Shown here piece by piece: positions 7,334 through 18,665 of a DNA stretch of 44,116 bases. Each line of letters begins with the position of its first letter. The stretch's first letter is position 1. The translations under genes and the position numbers were made by a program. The stretch comes from Deltaproteobacteria bacterium (GTDB lineage Bacteria > Myxococcota_A > UBA9042 > PHBI01): NCBI GenBank assembly GCA_011526585.1, contig WYBB01000110.1:1-44116 (forward strand), in the 5' to 3' direction. Below the pieces are notes generated by a model. It made no database searches. It had not been told where the DNA came from and saw only the letters and a program-made list of their open reading frames with translations.

Positions 7334-8497
7334 TCACCGGATCCCGAAGCGCGACAGGACCGGCAGGTGGTCGCTCCACGGGCCGGGCGGGGGAGCGAGG
7401 ATCCTGGCTTCGATCTTCTCGAGGGCCGCGCCGAAGAAGATGTAGTCGAGGCGGCGCGTCGGGGCGTCGGCCGGGAAGGTGAAGCTCGCCGGGTCGGGCA
7501 GGACCTCGGACAGGCCGAGGGCGCGCACGACGGCGATCGTCTCGTCGCCGGAGAAGTCGGTCTCGGGCTCGTCGACGAAGCCCTTCTTCTGGGTGGCCTC
7601 GGGCGGCGGTGCGTTGAAGTCGCCTGCGACGATGACGCGGCGCTTGTCGGAGACGCCCGGCACCAGGGTCGCGAGGCGCCGCGCATGGTCCATGCGGTTT
7701 TCGACGTCGAAGGCCTCGAGGTGCACGTTGAAGACGTCCCAGGGTGTGGTGCCGATGACGACCTTCGCGTGGTCGATGGCGCGGTTCAGGTAGAAGCGCT
7801 TGCGCCACCAGGGGTACGACTCGGGCTGCGGCAGGCGGTGGCGCGTCGACTCGGTGATCGGGAAGCGCGACAGGATGCACTGGCCGCTCTTCATCGCGCC
7901 GTAGTGCTTGGACGGCGGCCAGTAGGGGAACGGCACGTAGTTCTTCTCCCAGGTGATGCTGCAGCTCGCGAAGCGGAGCCCGCTGGCCTGGAGGAGCTCG
8001 CGGCCCTGGTCGATGTGGTGCGAGCGCGCCGAGTCGAGATCGACCTCCTGCAGGAAGACGAGGTCGGCGCCGCTGTCGCGGATCTGCTGGCCGATCCCAG
8101 CGAGGTGCGCGCGCACGTGCTCCTCGCTCCACGGTCCCGCCAGATCGCCCGCGGGGCCGCGGCCGTAGCCGACGTTGTAGGCAAGCACCGCGAGCTCGCG
8201 CACCTCGACGGGCGGCGTGGCGCCGTCGGGGTTCTCGAAGCGGATCCCCGGCGCGAGCTCGCGCTCGTCACTGTCGCCGCCCGAGGCCCAGAAAAAGAAG
8301 ATCGCGAAGGCGGCGATCAGCGTCAGCACCACGCCGAGCGCGGCGTAGACCACGCGTCGGATCAGGCTGCGACGCTTCTTCGGCGCCGCCGCGCGCATGA
8401 CGGTGACGGTGCGCTCCGGCGCCGCGGGCTCGGGCTCGCGCGCCGACGCTCCCGAGCCGCCGGGATCGGCGGGCGGCTCAGCCGGCGAATCCGTCAT
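7334..8497 (-). CDS. Membrane-anchored endonuclease/exonuclease/phosphatase-family protein
   Basis: 387 residues. A cytoplasmic N-terminal tail with basic KKRRSLIRR is followed by one membrane helix (about 49-72); the rest is an EEP (DNase I-like) domain. Visible catalytic motifs: YNVGYG, FLQEVDLD, HLEAFD, VAGDFNAPP and the C-terminal SDHLPV. The orientation predicts a periplasmic catalytic domain, suggesting a phosphodiesterase, sphingomyelinase-like enzyme or nuclease acting outside the cytoplasm; the substrate cannot be told. The start overlaps the end of sdhB by 20 bp, so it is probably the last gene of the sdhCAB transcript. An internal ATG at residue 34 is an alternative start. Confidence 0.8.
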   Translation of the reverse strand: MTDSPAEPPADPGGSGASAREPEPAAPERTVTVMRAAAPKKRRSLIRRVVYAALGVVLTLIAAFAIFFFWASGGDSDERELAPGIRFENPDGATPPVEVRELAVLAYNVGYGRGPAGDLAGPWSEEHVRAHLAGIGQQIRDSGADLVFLQEVDLDSARSHHIDQGRELLQASGLRFASCSITWEKNYVPFPYWPPSKHYGAMKSGQCILSRFPITESTRHRLPQPESYPWWRKRFYLNRAIDHAKVVIGTTPWDVFNVHLEAFDVENRMDHARRLATLVPGVSDKRRVIVAGDFNAPPPEATQKKGFVDEPETDFSGDETIAVVRALGLSEVLPDPASFTFPADAPTRRLDYIFFGAALEKIEARILAPPPGPWSDHLPVLSRFGIR

Positions 8498-9268
8498 CGG
8501 ACGACTCGCCGGTGTCCTTCGCGAGCTTGGCCTTGATGAAGTCGCGCTTGGCGCGCGAGATCCACTTCACCGAGATCCCCTTGGGGCAGGCGGCCTCGCA
8601 CTCCTGGGTCCACGAGCAGGCGCCGAAGCCCTGCGTCTCCATCTCGTCGAGCATGCGCACGACACGGCGATAGCGCTCGGGCTGGCCCTGCGGCAGCATC
8701 GCGAAGTGCCCGATCTTGGCCGAGGTGAAGAGCATCGCCGAAGCGTTCTTGCACGAGGCGACGCACGCGCCGCAGCCGATGCAGGTCGCGGCGTCGAAGG
8801 CCTCGCTGGCGGCCTCCTTGCCGATGAGGATCGCGTTGGCGTCGGGGGCGTTGCCGACGTTGACGCTGTTGTAGCCACCGGCCGCCTGGATCTTGTCGAA
8901 CGAGGTGCGGTCGACCATGAGGTCGCGCACGACCGGGAAGGCGCGCGCGCGCCACGGCTCGAGCACGAGGTGGGCCTTGTTCTCGAAGCGGCGCATGTGC
9001 AGCTGGCAGACCGTGGTGCCGCGATCGGGCCCGTGCGCGCGCCCGTTGATCATGAAGCCGCACGAGCCGCAGATCCCCTCGCGGCAGTCGTGCTCGAAGG
9101 CGATCGGCTCCTTGCCGTCGGCGACGAGCTTCTCGTTGAGCCCATCGAGCATCTCGAGGAAGCTGGCGTCGGTGGAGACGCCCTTCATCTCGTAGCGCTC
9201 GAAGCGCCCCTTGGCGTCCTTGCCCGGTTGACGCCAGACCTCCAGAGTAACGTCGATCACGCCCTGGC

Positions 9269-9272
<4 letters not shown>
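8478..9272 (-). CDS. sdhB: Succinate dehydrogenase / fumarate reductase iron-sulfur subunit
   Basis: 264 residues from the ATG at 9270-9272, which overlaps the sdhA stop (ATGA). The three cluster motifs are complete: 2Fe-2S ligands Cys63, 68, 71 and 89 ([10 protein letters not shown]...C), 4Fe-4[12 protein letters not shown] (Cys164, 167, 170, 174) and the 3Fe-4S set Cys219, 225 and 229 (with [12 protein letters not shown]). It passes electrons from the SdhA flavin to the membrane haem/quinone subunit. The sequence style ([19 protein letters not shown]) is that of the Bacteroidetes/epsilon/delta group of one-anchor enzymes. Longer upstream open frame exists but would run through sdhA. Confidence 0.96.
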
Positions 9273-11188
<1,916 letters not shown>

Positions 11189-11235
11189 GGGCGAGGTCTC
11201 CTGCGGGGGCGTCGGCGTGGACGAGGTTGTCGGGT

Positions 11236-11919
11236 TCAGGTGAGCAGGATCCACACCGGGATCGAGACGAAGCCGAGCCCGAGGATGATCGCGAGCGCGG
11301 CGCCCGTCTTGACGATGATCGGGGTGTAGCGGGCGTGATAGGCGCCGGCCGAGCGGAAGGCGGCCTGGATGCCGTGGAAGAGGTGCCAGGCGGTGGCGAG
11401 GCTGCCGAGGATGTAGAGGATGGCCCAGTGGGGCTTCTCGAGGGTGACGAGGATCGCCTGGCGCAGGTCGCCGGGGCCGACGCCTTCGCCGAAGCGGCCG
11501 TGCGCGATGGCGTCGTGCTGGAGGCGGAACTGCCAGACGTGGATGACGACGAAGAAGAGCAGGATGAGGCCGCCGTAGAGTGTCGACTTCGAGGCGAGCA
11601 CGGCGGCGAAGTTGCGCTTCTGCTTGGTGGCGTGGACCTTGTAGCCGGCCGGGCCGCGGGCCTTCTTGTTGTCGATGGCGAGCCAGATCACCATCGCGAT
11701 GTGCAGCGGGAAGGCGATGAGCAGCCCGACGTCGGCGAGCACGATGAGCGGGCCCGCGTGGATCGTGTGGGCGTAGTCGTTGAAGGCGTTGCTGCTCGAG
11801 AATATCTGCGAATTGCCGAGCACGTGCATGATGAGGAAGAGCACGAGCCCGAGACCGGTGAGGCCAGCGAGGAGCTTGCGTCCGGTGTGGGTGGTGAAGG
11901 TCTTGACGAGCCAGCTCAC
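11236..11919 (-). CDS. sdhC: Succinate dehydrogenase cytochrome b558 membrane subunit
   Basis: 227 residues with five predicted membrane helices and well-spaced His residues in helices ([38 protein letters not shown]). This is the single-subunit diheme anchor of type B succinate:quinone reductases, and accordingly there is no sdhD. The gene order C-A-B fits that type. It anchors SdhAB to the inner membrane and reacts with menaquinone or ubiquinone. In type B enzymes electron transfer to low-potential menaquinone can be coupled to the proton potential; the quinone used here is not known. Confidence 0.93.
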   Translation of the reverse strand: MSWLVKTFTTHTGRKLLAGLTGLGLVLFLIMHVLGNSQIFSSSNAFNDYAHTIHAGPLIVLADVGLLIAFPLHIAMVIWLAIDNKKARGPAGYKVHATKQKRNFAAVLASKSTLYGGLILLFFVVIHVWQFRLQHDAIAHGRFGEGVGPGDLRQAILVTLEKPHWAILYILGSLATAWHLFHGIQAAFRSAGAYHARYTPIIVKTGAALAIILGLGFVSIPVWILLT

Positions 11920-12036
11920 GGCGGGTGCTCCTCTTTGGCGTCAGCGGATGGGAGCGCATGACCACGACGGCGTCGCGGGCGCGGCGTCGATGACGAGCGC
12001 GCCGGGAGCCAGACGAATGCCCATGCCGACGCCTCG

Positions 12037-12042
12037 ATAATA
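12037..12042 (-). promoter_or_regulatory. Candidate -10 element for the sdhCAB operon
   Basis: TATTAT on the minus strand, about 118 bp before the sdhC start, in an otherwise GC-rich gap. No convincing -35 at the right distance, so it is only a candidate. A short minus-strand frame (27 codons, ATG near 12022) lies between it and sdhC; no evidence shows it is translated. Confidence 0.3.
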
Positions 12043-12060
12043 CGTGGGCGCGATCGCGGC

Positions 12061-12101
12061 AAGCCCTGTCGCGCTTCGATTCCGAAGGGGAATCAGGGCT
12101 T
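12061..12101 (-). terminator. Stem-loop after the response-regulator gene
   Basis: AAGCCCTG (12061-12068) pairs with CAGGGCTT (12094-12101); inside, GATTCC and GGAATC can form a competing hairpin. It lies 15 bp past the response-regulator stop. There is no clear T-run on the minus strand, so termination is plausible but not certain. Confidence 0.4.
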
Positions 12102-12115
12102 TCCTGTGCGGGTGG

Positions 12116-12505
12116 CTACGCCAGCAGCGGGAGGGGGACCTGAGGCGTCCCGACCAGGTCCGCGACGAACTGGCGCAGGCGCTCGAGCTCGAAGGGTTTG
12201 TGCAGGACCGCGCCGGGGTGGTCGCGCAGGAAGCGCTCGCTCTCGCGGTCGGTCGCGCCGCCGGTGATGAAGCGCACGCGGGCCTCCTGGCCGGGGCGGA
12301 GCTCGGCGACCCCGGCGAAGAAATCGGCGCCGCCCTTGCCCGGCAGGGAGAGGTCGCAGAGGATGCCGTCGAAGCTCCTTTCGGCGACGAGCTCGAGCCC
12401 GTCTTCGGCGGAGGTGACGATGGCGATCTCATAGCCGCGCAGCACGCGCTGCAGGACGACGCCGAGATGCTCGTCATCATCGATGATGAGGAGGCTTGGC
12501 CGCAT
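12116..12505 (-). CDS. Single-domain response regulator (receiver only)
   Basis: 129 residues, one complete receiver domain and nothing else. The acidic pocket is Asp9-Asp11, the phospho-acceptor is Asp51 (CDLSLPGKGG), the switch Thr is Thr81 (FITGG) and the conserved Lys is Lys103 (HKPFE). With no output domain it must act by protein-protein contact, as CheY-, DivK- or phosphorelay-type proteins do. No histidine kinase is encoded nearby. The start at ATG 12503-12505 is where the receiver fold begins; the frame is open far upstream through unrelated sequence. Confidence 0.88.
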   Translation of the reverse strand: MRPSLLIIDDDEHLGVVLQRVLRGYEIAIVTSAEDGLELVAERSFDGILCDLSLPGKGGADFFAGVAELRPGQEARVRFITGGATDRESERFLRDHPGAVLHKPFELERLRQFVADLVGTPQVPLPLLA

Positions 12506-12583
12506 GGTTGTCTTCTGGATACACCCTCGGGGCGGTGCACGACAAGGCTCCGGCCGCCAGAGTCGGGCGCCCGGGGGTGAGCG

Positions 12584-13372
12584 ATGAGCCGCGCGCCCGC
12601 GGGGTACGACGGCGCGATGAGCACGCGCTACGACGCCGACTTCGCGGCGATCTTCGGCGGGCGTGACCGCGGGGATCTCGCGTTCTTCCAGAGGCTGGCG
12701 CGAGAGCACGCGGGCCCGGTGTGCGAGGTCGGCGCGGGCACGGGCCGCGTGATCCTGGCCGTCGCCGAGGTGGTCGACGGCTGCGCGCTCACCGGGGTCG
12801 AGCCGTCCGAGGAGATGCGCGCGGTCTTCGAGGTGCGGCTCGGCACGTCTCGCAACGTGAAGTGCATGGCCGGGAGCTTCACATCGATCCCGCTCGGCGA
12901 CGCGTCGCAGGGGCTGGTCTTCTCCGCGTTCCGATCGTTTCAGCACGTGCTGACGACGGACGAGCAGCTCGCGGCGCTGGCCGAGGTCCGGCGCGTGCTG
13001 CGACCCGGCGGGATCTTCGCGCTCGACCTCTTCGATCCGGCCTATCGCCTGTTGCGGCGGGCGCGCCCGACGCTCGGCGTGCGCTACCGGACGGCCGACG
13101 GGCGCGTGCGCGAGCGCTGGGAGAGCCGCGAGATCGATCGGGTCGCGCAGCGCGTCGACGTCACGTTCCGCTGGATCGAGAAGGACATGGAGGGGCGCGT
13201 GCTGGTCGACGAGGCGGCGACCTACGGCGTGCGCTACACCTTCCCGATCGAGCTCGAGCACCTGCTCGCGCGCGCGGGCTTCGAGGCGATCGACGTGCGC
13301 GGCGGCTACGACGGCGCGCCACGATCGGCGAGGTCGCGCGAGCTCGTCGTGACCTGCCGTGCCCCCCGCTGA
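12584..13372 (+). CDS. Class I SAM-dependent methyltransferase
   Basis: 262 residues (251 if the ATG at 12617 is used; a GGGGGTG stretch precedes 12584). Motif I is VCEVGAGTGRV, the adenosyl-binding loop, followed by a motif II acidic residue (LTGVEPSEEM) and the family pattern LAEVRRVLRPGGIFALDLFDP. The C-terminal third is a beta-rich region with WESREIDR and FRWIEKD, seen in a group of small-molecule methyltransferases of unknown substrate. Cytoplasmic. Its 3' end overlaps the convergent FAD oxidoreductase gene by 67 bp, so one of the two C termini may be poorly conserved, or transcription is antisense-coupled. Confidence 0.85.
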   Translation: MSRAPAGYDGAMSTRYDADFAAIFGGRDRGDLAFFQRLAREHAGPVCEVGAGTGRVILAVAEVVDGCALTGVEPSEEMRAVFEVRLGTSRNVKCMAGSFTSIPLGDASQGLVFSAFRSFQHVLTTDEQLAALAEVRRVLRPGGIFALDLFDPAYRLLRRARPTLGVRYRTADGRVRERWESREIDRVAQRVDVTFRWIEKDMEGRVLVDEAATYGVRYTFPIELEHLLARAGFEAIDVRGGYDGAPRSARSRELVVTCRAPR

Positions 13373-14499
13373 GGATCGAAGGCGCTGGAAAACGGCTCGG
13401 GCAGCGGGCGCCCGAGGGCGGCGAGCGCGCCGAGCTCGCCGACGGCGCAGGCGGTGGTCATGCCGTGACCGCCGAGACCCGCGACCCAGGTGAAGCCCTC
13501 GACGCGGGGATCGGCGCCGATGACGAAGCGATCGTCGGCGGTGAGCACGCGCAGGCCGGCCCAGCCGCGCGCGGGGCGGGCGTCGCGCAGCGCGGGCAGC
13601 GCGTGGTGGAACTTGTCGGCGAGCGCCTCGCGCGCGTGCGGGTCGACCGGGGGATCGGCGGGCGCGTCGGCGGGCCACGGGGTCGCGTCGCACGCACACA
13701 TGAGGAGCCCGGCGCCCTCGGGCCGGAAGTACCAGCCGGCACTGCCATCCCAGACCCACGGGCTCTTGCGGGGCACGAGGTCCGTCGGCGCGGTGACGAA
13801 GAGGTGGCGCCGCACGGGGGACAAGGGAAAGGGCGGCAGTCCCGCGAGGCGCGCGACGGCGTTGGCGGAGAAGCCGGCGGCGTCGACGAGGCGCGGGGTG
13901 GCGATGCGCCCGCGCGCGGTGACGGCGGCGCTGATGCGCCCGCGCTCGGTCTCGATGGCGATGAGCGGCGTGCCGAGGAAGGTGCGCGCCCGGACCGGCG
14001 CCATCAGCGTCGAGAGCAGGGCGTGGATGTCGACGACGCCGTCGCCGGGGATGAAGAGGGCGCCGTCGATGTCGGCGCCCGCGAGCGCGGGCACGAGCAG
14101 GACGGCGTCGGCCGGGGTGAGCACGCGCGCGCCGAGCGCGGGCTCAGACGCGGCGACGGCGGCGAGGTGTTCGAGGAGCGCCTGTTTGCCGACGAGCAGG
14201 CCGCCGGTCTCGCTGAAGATCGGGACCTCGCTCGCGAGCGCGCGCATGAGCTCGAGGCCGCGCACGGCGAGCGCGGCGACCGACGGCTCCTCGACGAGGC
14301 GGCGTGCGATGGCGGCGTTGCGGCCCGAGGCGTGAAAGCCCGGCACCGGCTCGGCCTCGATGACGACGACCTCGAGGCCGGCGCGCGCGAGCTCGCGCGC
14401 GGTGGCGAGACCGGCGAAGCCCGCGCCGACGACGACGGCGTCGGCGGTGCTCGGCAGCGGGCGATCTCCCGGAGGCGGCGTCGGCGATGGTGCGCTCAC
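13306..14499 (-). CDS. FAD-dependent oxidoreductase (DAO family)
   Basis: 397 residues from a GTG at 14497-14499, preferred because GGGAG lies a few bases upstream; an ATG at 14541 would add 14 residues. The Rossmann motif AVVVGAGFAGLATARELARAG is at about 22-42 and ends in an acidic residue (VIEAE) that binds the ribose. GFHASGRNAA follows, then a DAO-type C-terminal FAD motif, WVAGLGGHGMT. Such enzymes oxidise amines, amino or hydroxy acids; the substrate is unknown. Its last 67 bp overlap the convergent methyltransferase gene. A strong hairpin (14560-14584) separates it from the upstream lipoprotein gene. Confidence 0.88.
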   Translation of the reverse strand: MSAPSPTPPPGDRPLPSTADAVVVGAGFAGLATARELARAGLEVVVIEAEPVPGFHASGRNAAIARRLVEEPSVAALAVRGLELMRALASEVPIFSETGGLLVGKQALLEHLAAVAASEPALGARVLTPADAVLLVPALAGADIDGALFIPGDGVVDIHALLSTLMAPVRARTFLGTPLIAIETERGRISAAVTARGRIATPRLVDAAGFSANAVARLAGLPPFPLSPVRRHLFVTAPTDLVPRKSPWVWDGSAGWYFRPEGAGLLMCACDATPWPADAPADPPVDPHAREALADKFHHALPALRDARPARGWAGLRVLTADDRFVIGADPRVEGFTWVAGLGGHGMTTACAVGELGALAALGRPLPEPFSSAFDPQRGARQVTTSSRDLADRGAPS

Positions 14500-14559
14500 G
14501 CGACTCCCATAGCGGATGTGGCGCGCCGGCGCCACGAACACGATGGGCCATCAAACGAC

Positions 14560-14584
14560 GACGCCCGCCGGGAGGGCGGGCGTC
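14560..14584 (-). terminator. Strong hairpin after the Cys-rich lipoprotein gene
   Basis: A perfect 10-bp GC-rich stem GACGCCCGCC / GGCGGGCGTC with a 5-base loop, 24 bp past the stop of the lipoprotein gene; on the minus strand it is followed by a short T-containing stretch (GTCGTTTGATGG). Likely a rho-independent-type terminator. Confidence 0.7.
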
Positions 14585-14608
14585 TCGTTCATCCCATGGC
14601 CGGGAGGA

Positions 14609-15658
14609 TCACCTGTTGATGGTGACCGCGCGGTTGGCGCCGATGGTCTTGTCATCGACCTCGATCACCGCCTTGGAGCGGAACTCGTAGACCTCGGTGA
14701 TCTTGAAGGCCGGGCCGACGCCGGCGACCTTGCCGGTCTGGCCGACCTTCACGCAGACCTTCGAGCCGCGGTTGATGACGAGCACGGTCTTGCCGCCCTG
14801 CGGGATGAGCTGCACGATGCTGCCGTTGAGCGGCCCGGCGCAGTTGTCCGGCGGCGGCTCGGGCGGGGCGTCGCCACCCTCGCACTGGCCGGTCCGGGTG
14901 TTGCACTTGGCGCCGCCGCTGCAGGCGGGCTTGCACTCCTTGTCCGCCGGCGGGGCCGCGGTCGGCTTGCACACGCCGTAGACGCACTTCTCACCCGCGG
15001 CGCACTGCTTCTGGTAGCACGGATCCTTGTAGCACTTGTTGGTCCTGCGGCTGCAGAGCTCACCCTTGGGACAGCCTCCACCGCAGGGCTTCTCGCACTT
15101 GCCCTCGACGCAGACCATCCCGCGCGCGCACTTCGGGTCGCAGTCGGGCGGCACCACCTCGACGCACTTGCCGTCCTGACACTCCTCCTCCTCGCCGCAC
15201 TCGACGCCGGCGCAGGGGTCGACGGGCTCGGGCTCGGTCACCGAGAAGTTGACCTTGTAGCCGCCCTTGCCCTGGTCGGCGGTGACGCGCAGGAAGTAGA
15301 TCGCGTTGGCGGCGACATCCCAGGTGATCTTGTACTCGGACTCGTCCTGGGTGATCGGCGTCTGCTCGACGGCGGTCATGCCGTCGGTGCCGTAGACGCC
15401 CATCGACCCCGTGACGAGGTGACCCTGGCCGAAGTCCACGCTGACGGTCGCCTTGCCGGCCGCCGTCGGCTGCATGATCTTCCAGTCGACCTGGTCCTTC
15501 TTCGCGTCGAGCGCGTCTTCGACCTCGAAGTCGGGCGGCACCCGCGGCGCCTGCATCGTCGGGGTCTTGTCCAGGTCGGGCGGGGTCTTTTCCCCCGACG
15601 GGCAACCCATCAGCGCGATGGCGGCCGTGCTTACGACGGCGAGCGAGGCAAAACGCAT
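14609..15658 (-). CDS. Cys-rich, multi-repeat lipoprotein
   Basis: 349 residues. The signal peptide ends in the lipobox ALMGC (Cys19), then a Pro-rich linker. Residues about 40-145 form a beta-rich domain ending VTEPEPVDP, similar in style to pre-peptidase C-terminal domains. Residues about 148-275 hold repeated Cys clusters of the form C-x-P/E-x-x-C-x-x-G-K-C, which would make small disulfide-bonded EGF-like modules. The C-terminal 80 residues form another small domain (GGKTVLVINRGSKVCVKVG). The ATG follows a strong AAGGAG site. The likely location is the outer membrane, facing the periplasm or outside. The Cys count suggests oxidative folding; no enzymatic motif is seen. Confidence 0.8.
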   Translation of the reverse strand: MRFASLAVVSTAAIALMGCPSGEKTPPDLDKTPTMQAPRVPPDFEVEDALDAKKDQVDWKIMQPTAAGKATVSVDFGQGHLVTGSMGVYGTDGMTAVEQTPITQDESEYKITWDVAANAIYFLRVTADQGKGGYKVNFSVTEPEPVDPCAGVECGEEEECQDGKCVEVVPPDCDPKCARGMVCVEGKCEKPCGGGCPKGELCSRRTNKCYKDPCYQKQCAAGEKCVYGVCKPTAAPPADKECKPACSGGAKCNTRTGQCEGGDAPPEPPPDNCAGPLNGSIVQLIPQGGKTVLVINRGSKVCVKVGQTGKVAGVGPAFKITEVYEFRSKAVIEVDDKTIGANRAVTINR

Positions 15659-15798
15659 GATCTACTCCTTCGTGGGGGGCGAGCCTGAACCGACTCTGAC
15701 TCGATGTCTCTGACGAGGGGGCGCTCGCGGCGCGGTCCACATCTCGACGGGTGCGCACAATCCACCACGTCGCCCGCGGGTCGTCAACCGCTTCCGGC

Positions 15799-15827
15799 TT
15801 GAGACACCCGGCCGGGCATGCTAGGCA
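15799..15827 (+). promoter_or_regulatory. Candidate promoter for the tandem isocitrate-dehydrogenase-type genes
   Basis: TTGAGA (15799-15804), 17-bp spacer, TAGGCA (15822-15827), 42 bp before the ATG. The spacer holds the palindrome CCCGGCCGGG. The -10 box is poor, so this is tentative. The rest of the 211-bp divergent gap (15659-15869) holds nothing else recognisable. Confidence 0.3.
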
Positions 15828-15869
15828 ACCGCGCGCCCCGATGGACGATTCCGGGGTCGAAGGGCAGAG

Positions 15870-16868
<999 letters not shown>

Positions 16869-16872
16869 GCCG

Positions 16873-17886
16873 ATGACGAGCACGACCCGACACCGAGTGA
16901 CCCTGATCCCCGGCGACTCCACCGGCCCCGAGGTGAGCCGCGCCACCCGGCGCCTCATCGCGGAGAGCGGCGTCGCCATCGACTGGCACGAGGTCGTCTG
17001 CGGCACGGCGGCCTTCGCGGCGGGTGGACATCCGCTGCCCGCGGACGCGATCGCGTCGATCCGCGAGACGCGCGTCGCGCTCAAGGGCAAGCTCGACACC
17101 CCGATCGGCGCCGGCTACGAGTCGCCGAACGTGCAGCTCCGAAAGGCGCTGGGCCTGTACGCGGCGGTGCGCCCGATCAAGAGCCAGCCCGGGATGGCGA
17201 GCCGCTACGCCGACGTCGACCTGACGATCGTGCGCGAGTCGACCGAGGACGTCTACGCCGGCATCGAGCACCAGATCGCGCCCGGCATCGTGCAGAGCAT
17301 CAAGGTGACGACGCGCCTGGCCTGTGAGCGCATCGTGCGCCACGCCTTCGCGGTGGCGCGGCGCGAAGGGCGCGCCAAGGTCACGTTGGTGCACAAGGCG
17401 AACATCATGAAGCGCGCCGACGGCCTCTTCCTCGAGGTCGGACGGCAGATCGCGAGCGAGCACCCCGAGATCGCCTTCGATTCGGTCATCGCCGACAACG
17501 CCTGCATGCAGCTCGTCAAGCGGCCGAGCCAGTACGGCGTGCTCGTCGCACAGAACCTCTTCGGCGACCTGCTCTCCGATCTCGGCGCGGGGTTGGTCGG
17601 CGGGATCTCCAACGTCTGGGGCACGCTCGAAAACGACAGCGACCTCGTCGTCTTCGAGGCGATCCACGGGGTCGCGCCGCACCTCGAGGGCAAGGGCCTG
17701 GCCAATCCGCTGCCGTTCATCCGCGCGGCGGTCGCGCTGGTGCGTCACCTCGGCGAGAGCGACGCGGCGACGCGCATCGAGCGCGCCATCGCGGCCGCAC
17801 TGGAGTCGGGCGCGCGCCCGATCGATCTCGGCGGCGAGGCGACGACCGAGGGCTTCGTCGACCAGGTGATCGCGCGCTTGGGCTGA
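16873..17886 (+). CDS. Isocitrate/isopropylmalate dehydrogenase paralogue (second of tandem pair)
   Basis: 337 residues, clearly homologous over its whole length to the preceding protein. Substrate and catalytic residues are kept: Ser84, Asn86, Arg90, Arg100, Arg121, Tyr128 (YAGIEH), Lys175 (HKANIMK) and Asp208, 232 and 236. Two places differ: the first loop is GDSTGPEV instead of GDGIGPEV, and the coenzyme loop is HGVAPHLEG, where His270 replaces the NAD-selecting Asp. It may be an active enzyme with altered cofactor or substrate, or a regulatory partner forming a hetero-oligomer as in eukaryotic IDH3. The 4-bp spacing implies co-translation and matched amounts with the first subunit. Confidence 0.82.
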   Translation: MTSTTRHRVTLIPGDSTGPEVSRATRRLIAESGVAIDWHEVVCGTAAFAAGGHPLPADAIASIRETRVALKGKLDTPIGAGYESPNVQLRKALGLYAAVRPIKSQPGMASRYADVDLTIVRESTEDVYAGIEHQIAPGIVQSIKVTTRLACERIVRHAFAVARREGRAKVTLVHKANIMKRADGLFLEVGRQIASEHPEIAFDSVIADNACMQLVKRPSQYGVLVAQNLFGDLLSDLGAGLVGGISNVWGTLENDSDLVVFEAIHGVAPHLEGKGLANPLPFIRAAVALVRHLGESDAATRIERAIAAALESGARPIDLGGEATTEGFVDQVIARLG

Positions 17887-17913
17887 GTGTTCCCGCTCCC
17901 GCTCCTATCTCCG

Positions 17914-17953
17914 CTCCCGTCGGGAGGGGGAGGGGGATGGGGATGGGGAGGGG
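17914..17953. terminator. Hairpin plus G-run tract in a convergent gap
   Basis: CTCCC-GTC-GGGAG (17914-17926) follows the second dehydrogenase gene. It continues into a plus-strand tract with six runs of three or more G (17922-17953), preceded by a pyrimidine-rich stretch. The tract fits a G-quadruplex pattern on the plus strand. It fills the 82-bp gap between convergent genes and may end transcription from both sides. Confidence 0.45.
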
Positions 17954-17968
17954 TTCCAACGACGCCCT

Positions 17969-18553
17969 TCAATAGTCCTTGGGCTCGAAGGCGGTGTAGG
18001 GCGAGCCGGTGATCGTCTCGAAGTCGAACTCGCCCGTGAACCCCTGACCGACGAGCTCACCGGTGCGGCGGTCGTAGAGATCGAAGGCCATCTCACCGCG
18101 CACGCGCGTGCCCTCGCGCCAGCCGTAGTCGAAGAAGGTGAGCGTGCCCTTGGCGCCGAGCGGTTGGGTCGCGTGCGCACAACGACCGAGCAGGATGAGG
18201 CCGAGGTCGGCCTCGCCGCTGGCGTCGGGCTCGAGCGTGAGCGTCAGCGCGCCCAGCGCGCGGGCGCCTTCGCGCACGTCGGGCGCGCGCTCGAGCGCGA
18301 TGGCGAGCTGGTCGGCGAGCTCGATGCCGCGCGCCGAGGGCGAGAGGCGGATCAGCGCCGAGCCCTGCTGCTCGGTGACGCTGGCGAAGTCGAGGTCCAT
18401 CGTGAATGGCTCGTAGCGCTCGGTCTCGCCGATCCGCTTGCAGTCGGCGACGTCGAGCCAGTCGCCGTGCAGGCTGCCGCCGCCCTGGTCGCAGGCGCCG
18501 ATGAGGGGCGCTGCGAGCGCGGCGGCGAGGGCCCATGGTCGGCGGGGCTTCAC
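17969..18553 (-). CDS. Predicted lipoprotein of unknown function
   Basis: 194 residues from a GTG at 18551-18553; the ATG at 18589 would add 12 residues before the signal peptide. The N terminus is basic (KPRRP), then an Ala-rich core and a lipobox LIGAC with Cys at residue 21. The mature part has no recognised domain; it is predicted beta-rich, with LTLTLEPDASGEADLGL and a C-terminal GEFDFETITG. Cys residues after the lipobox (ADC, GRC) could form one disulfide. Probably outer-membrane-attached. It is divergent from the DUF507 gene. Confidence 0.65.
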   Translation of the reverse strand: MKPRRPWALAAALAAPLIGACDQGGGSLHGDWLDVADCKRIGETERYEPFTMDLDFASVTEQQGSALIRLSPSARGIELADQLAIALERAPDVREGARALGALTLTLEPDASGEADLGLILLGRCAHATQPLGAKGTLTFFDYGWREGTRVRGEMAFDLYDRRTGELVGQGFTGEFDFETITGSPYTAFEPKDY

Positions 18554-18665
18554 GTCAGGCAAGGTAAGGCGCGCGCCCCCATCCAGCAACGGTCTAATTG
18601 CTTCCCTCGGCCGGGAGCGCGTGCTATGGCCCGCGGCCGTTGAAAAGCCGGCCGGAGGTCACGCG

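Noticed and set aside
11941..12024. 27-codon minus-strand frame upstream of sdhC as a leader peptide
   Set aside because: Only a weak ribosome site, no regulatory codon runs, and no hairpins linked to it.
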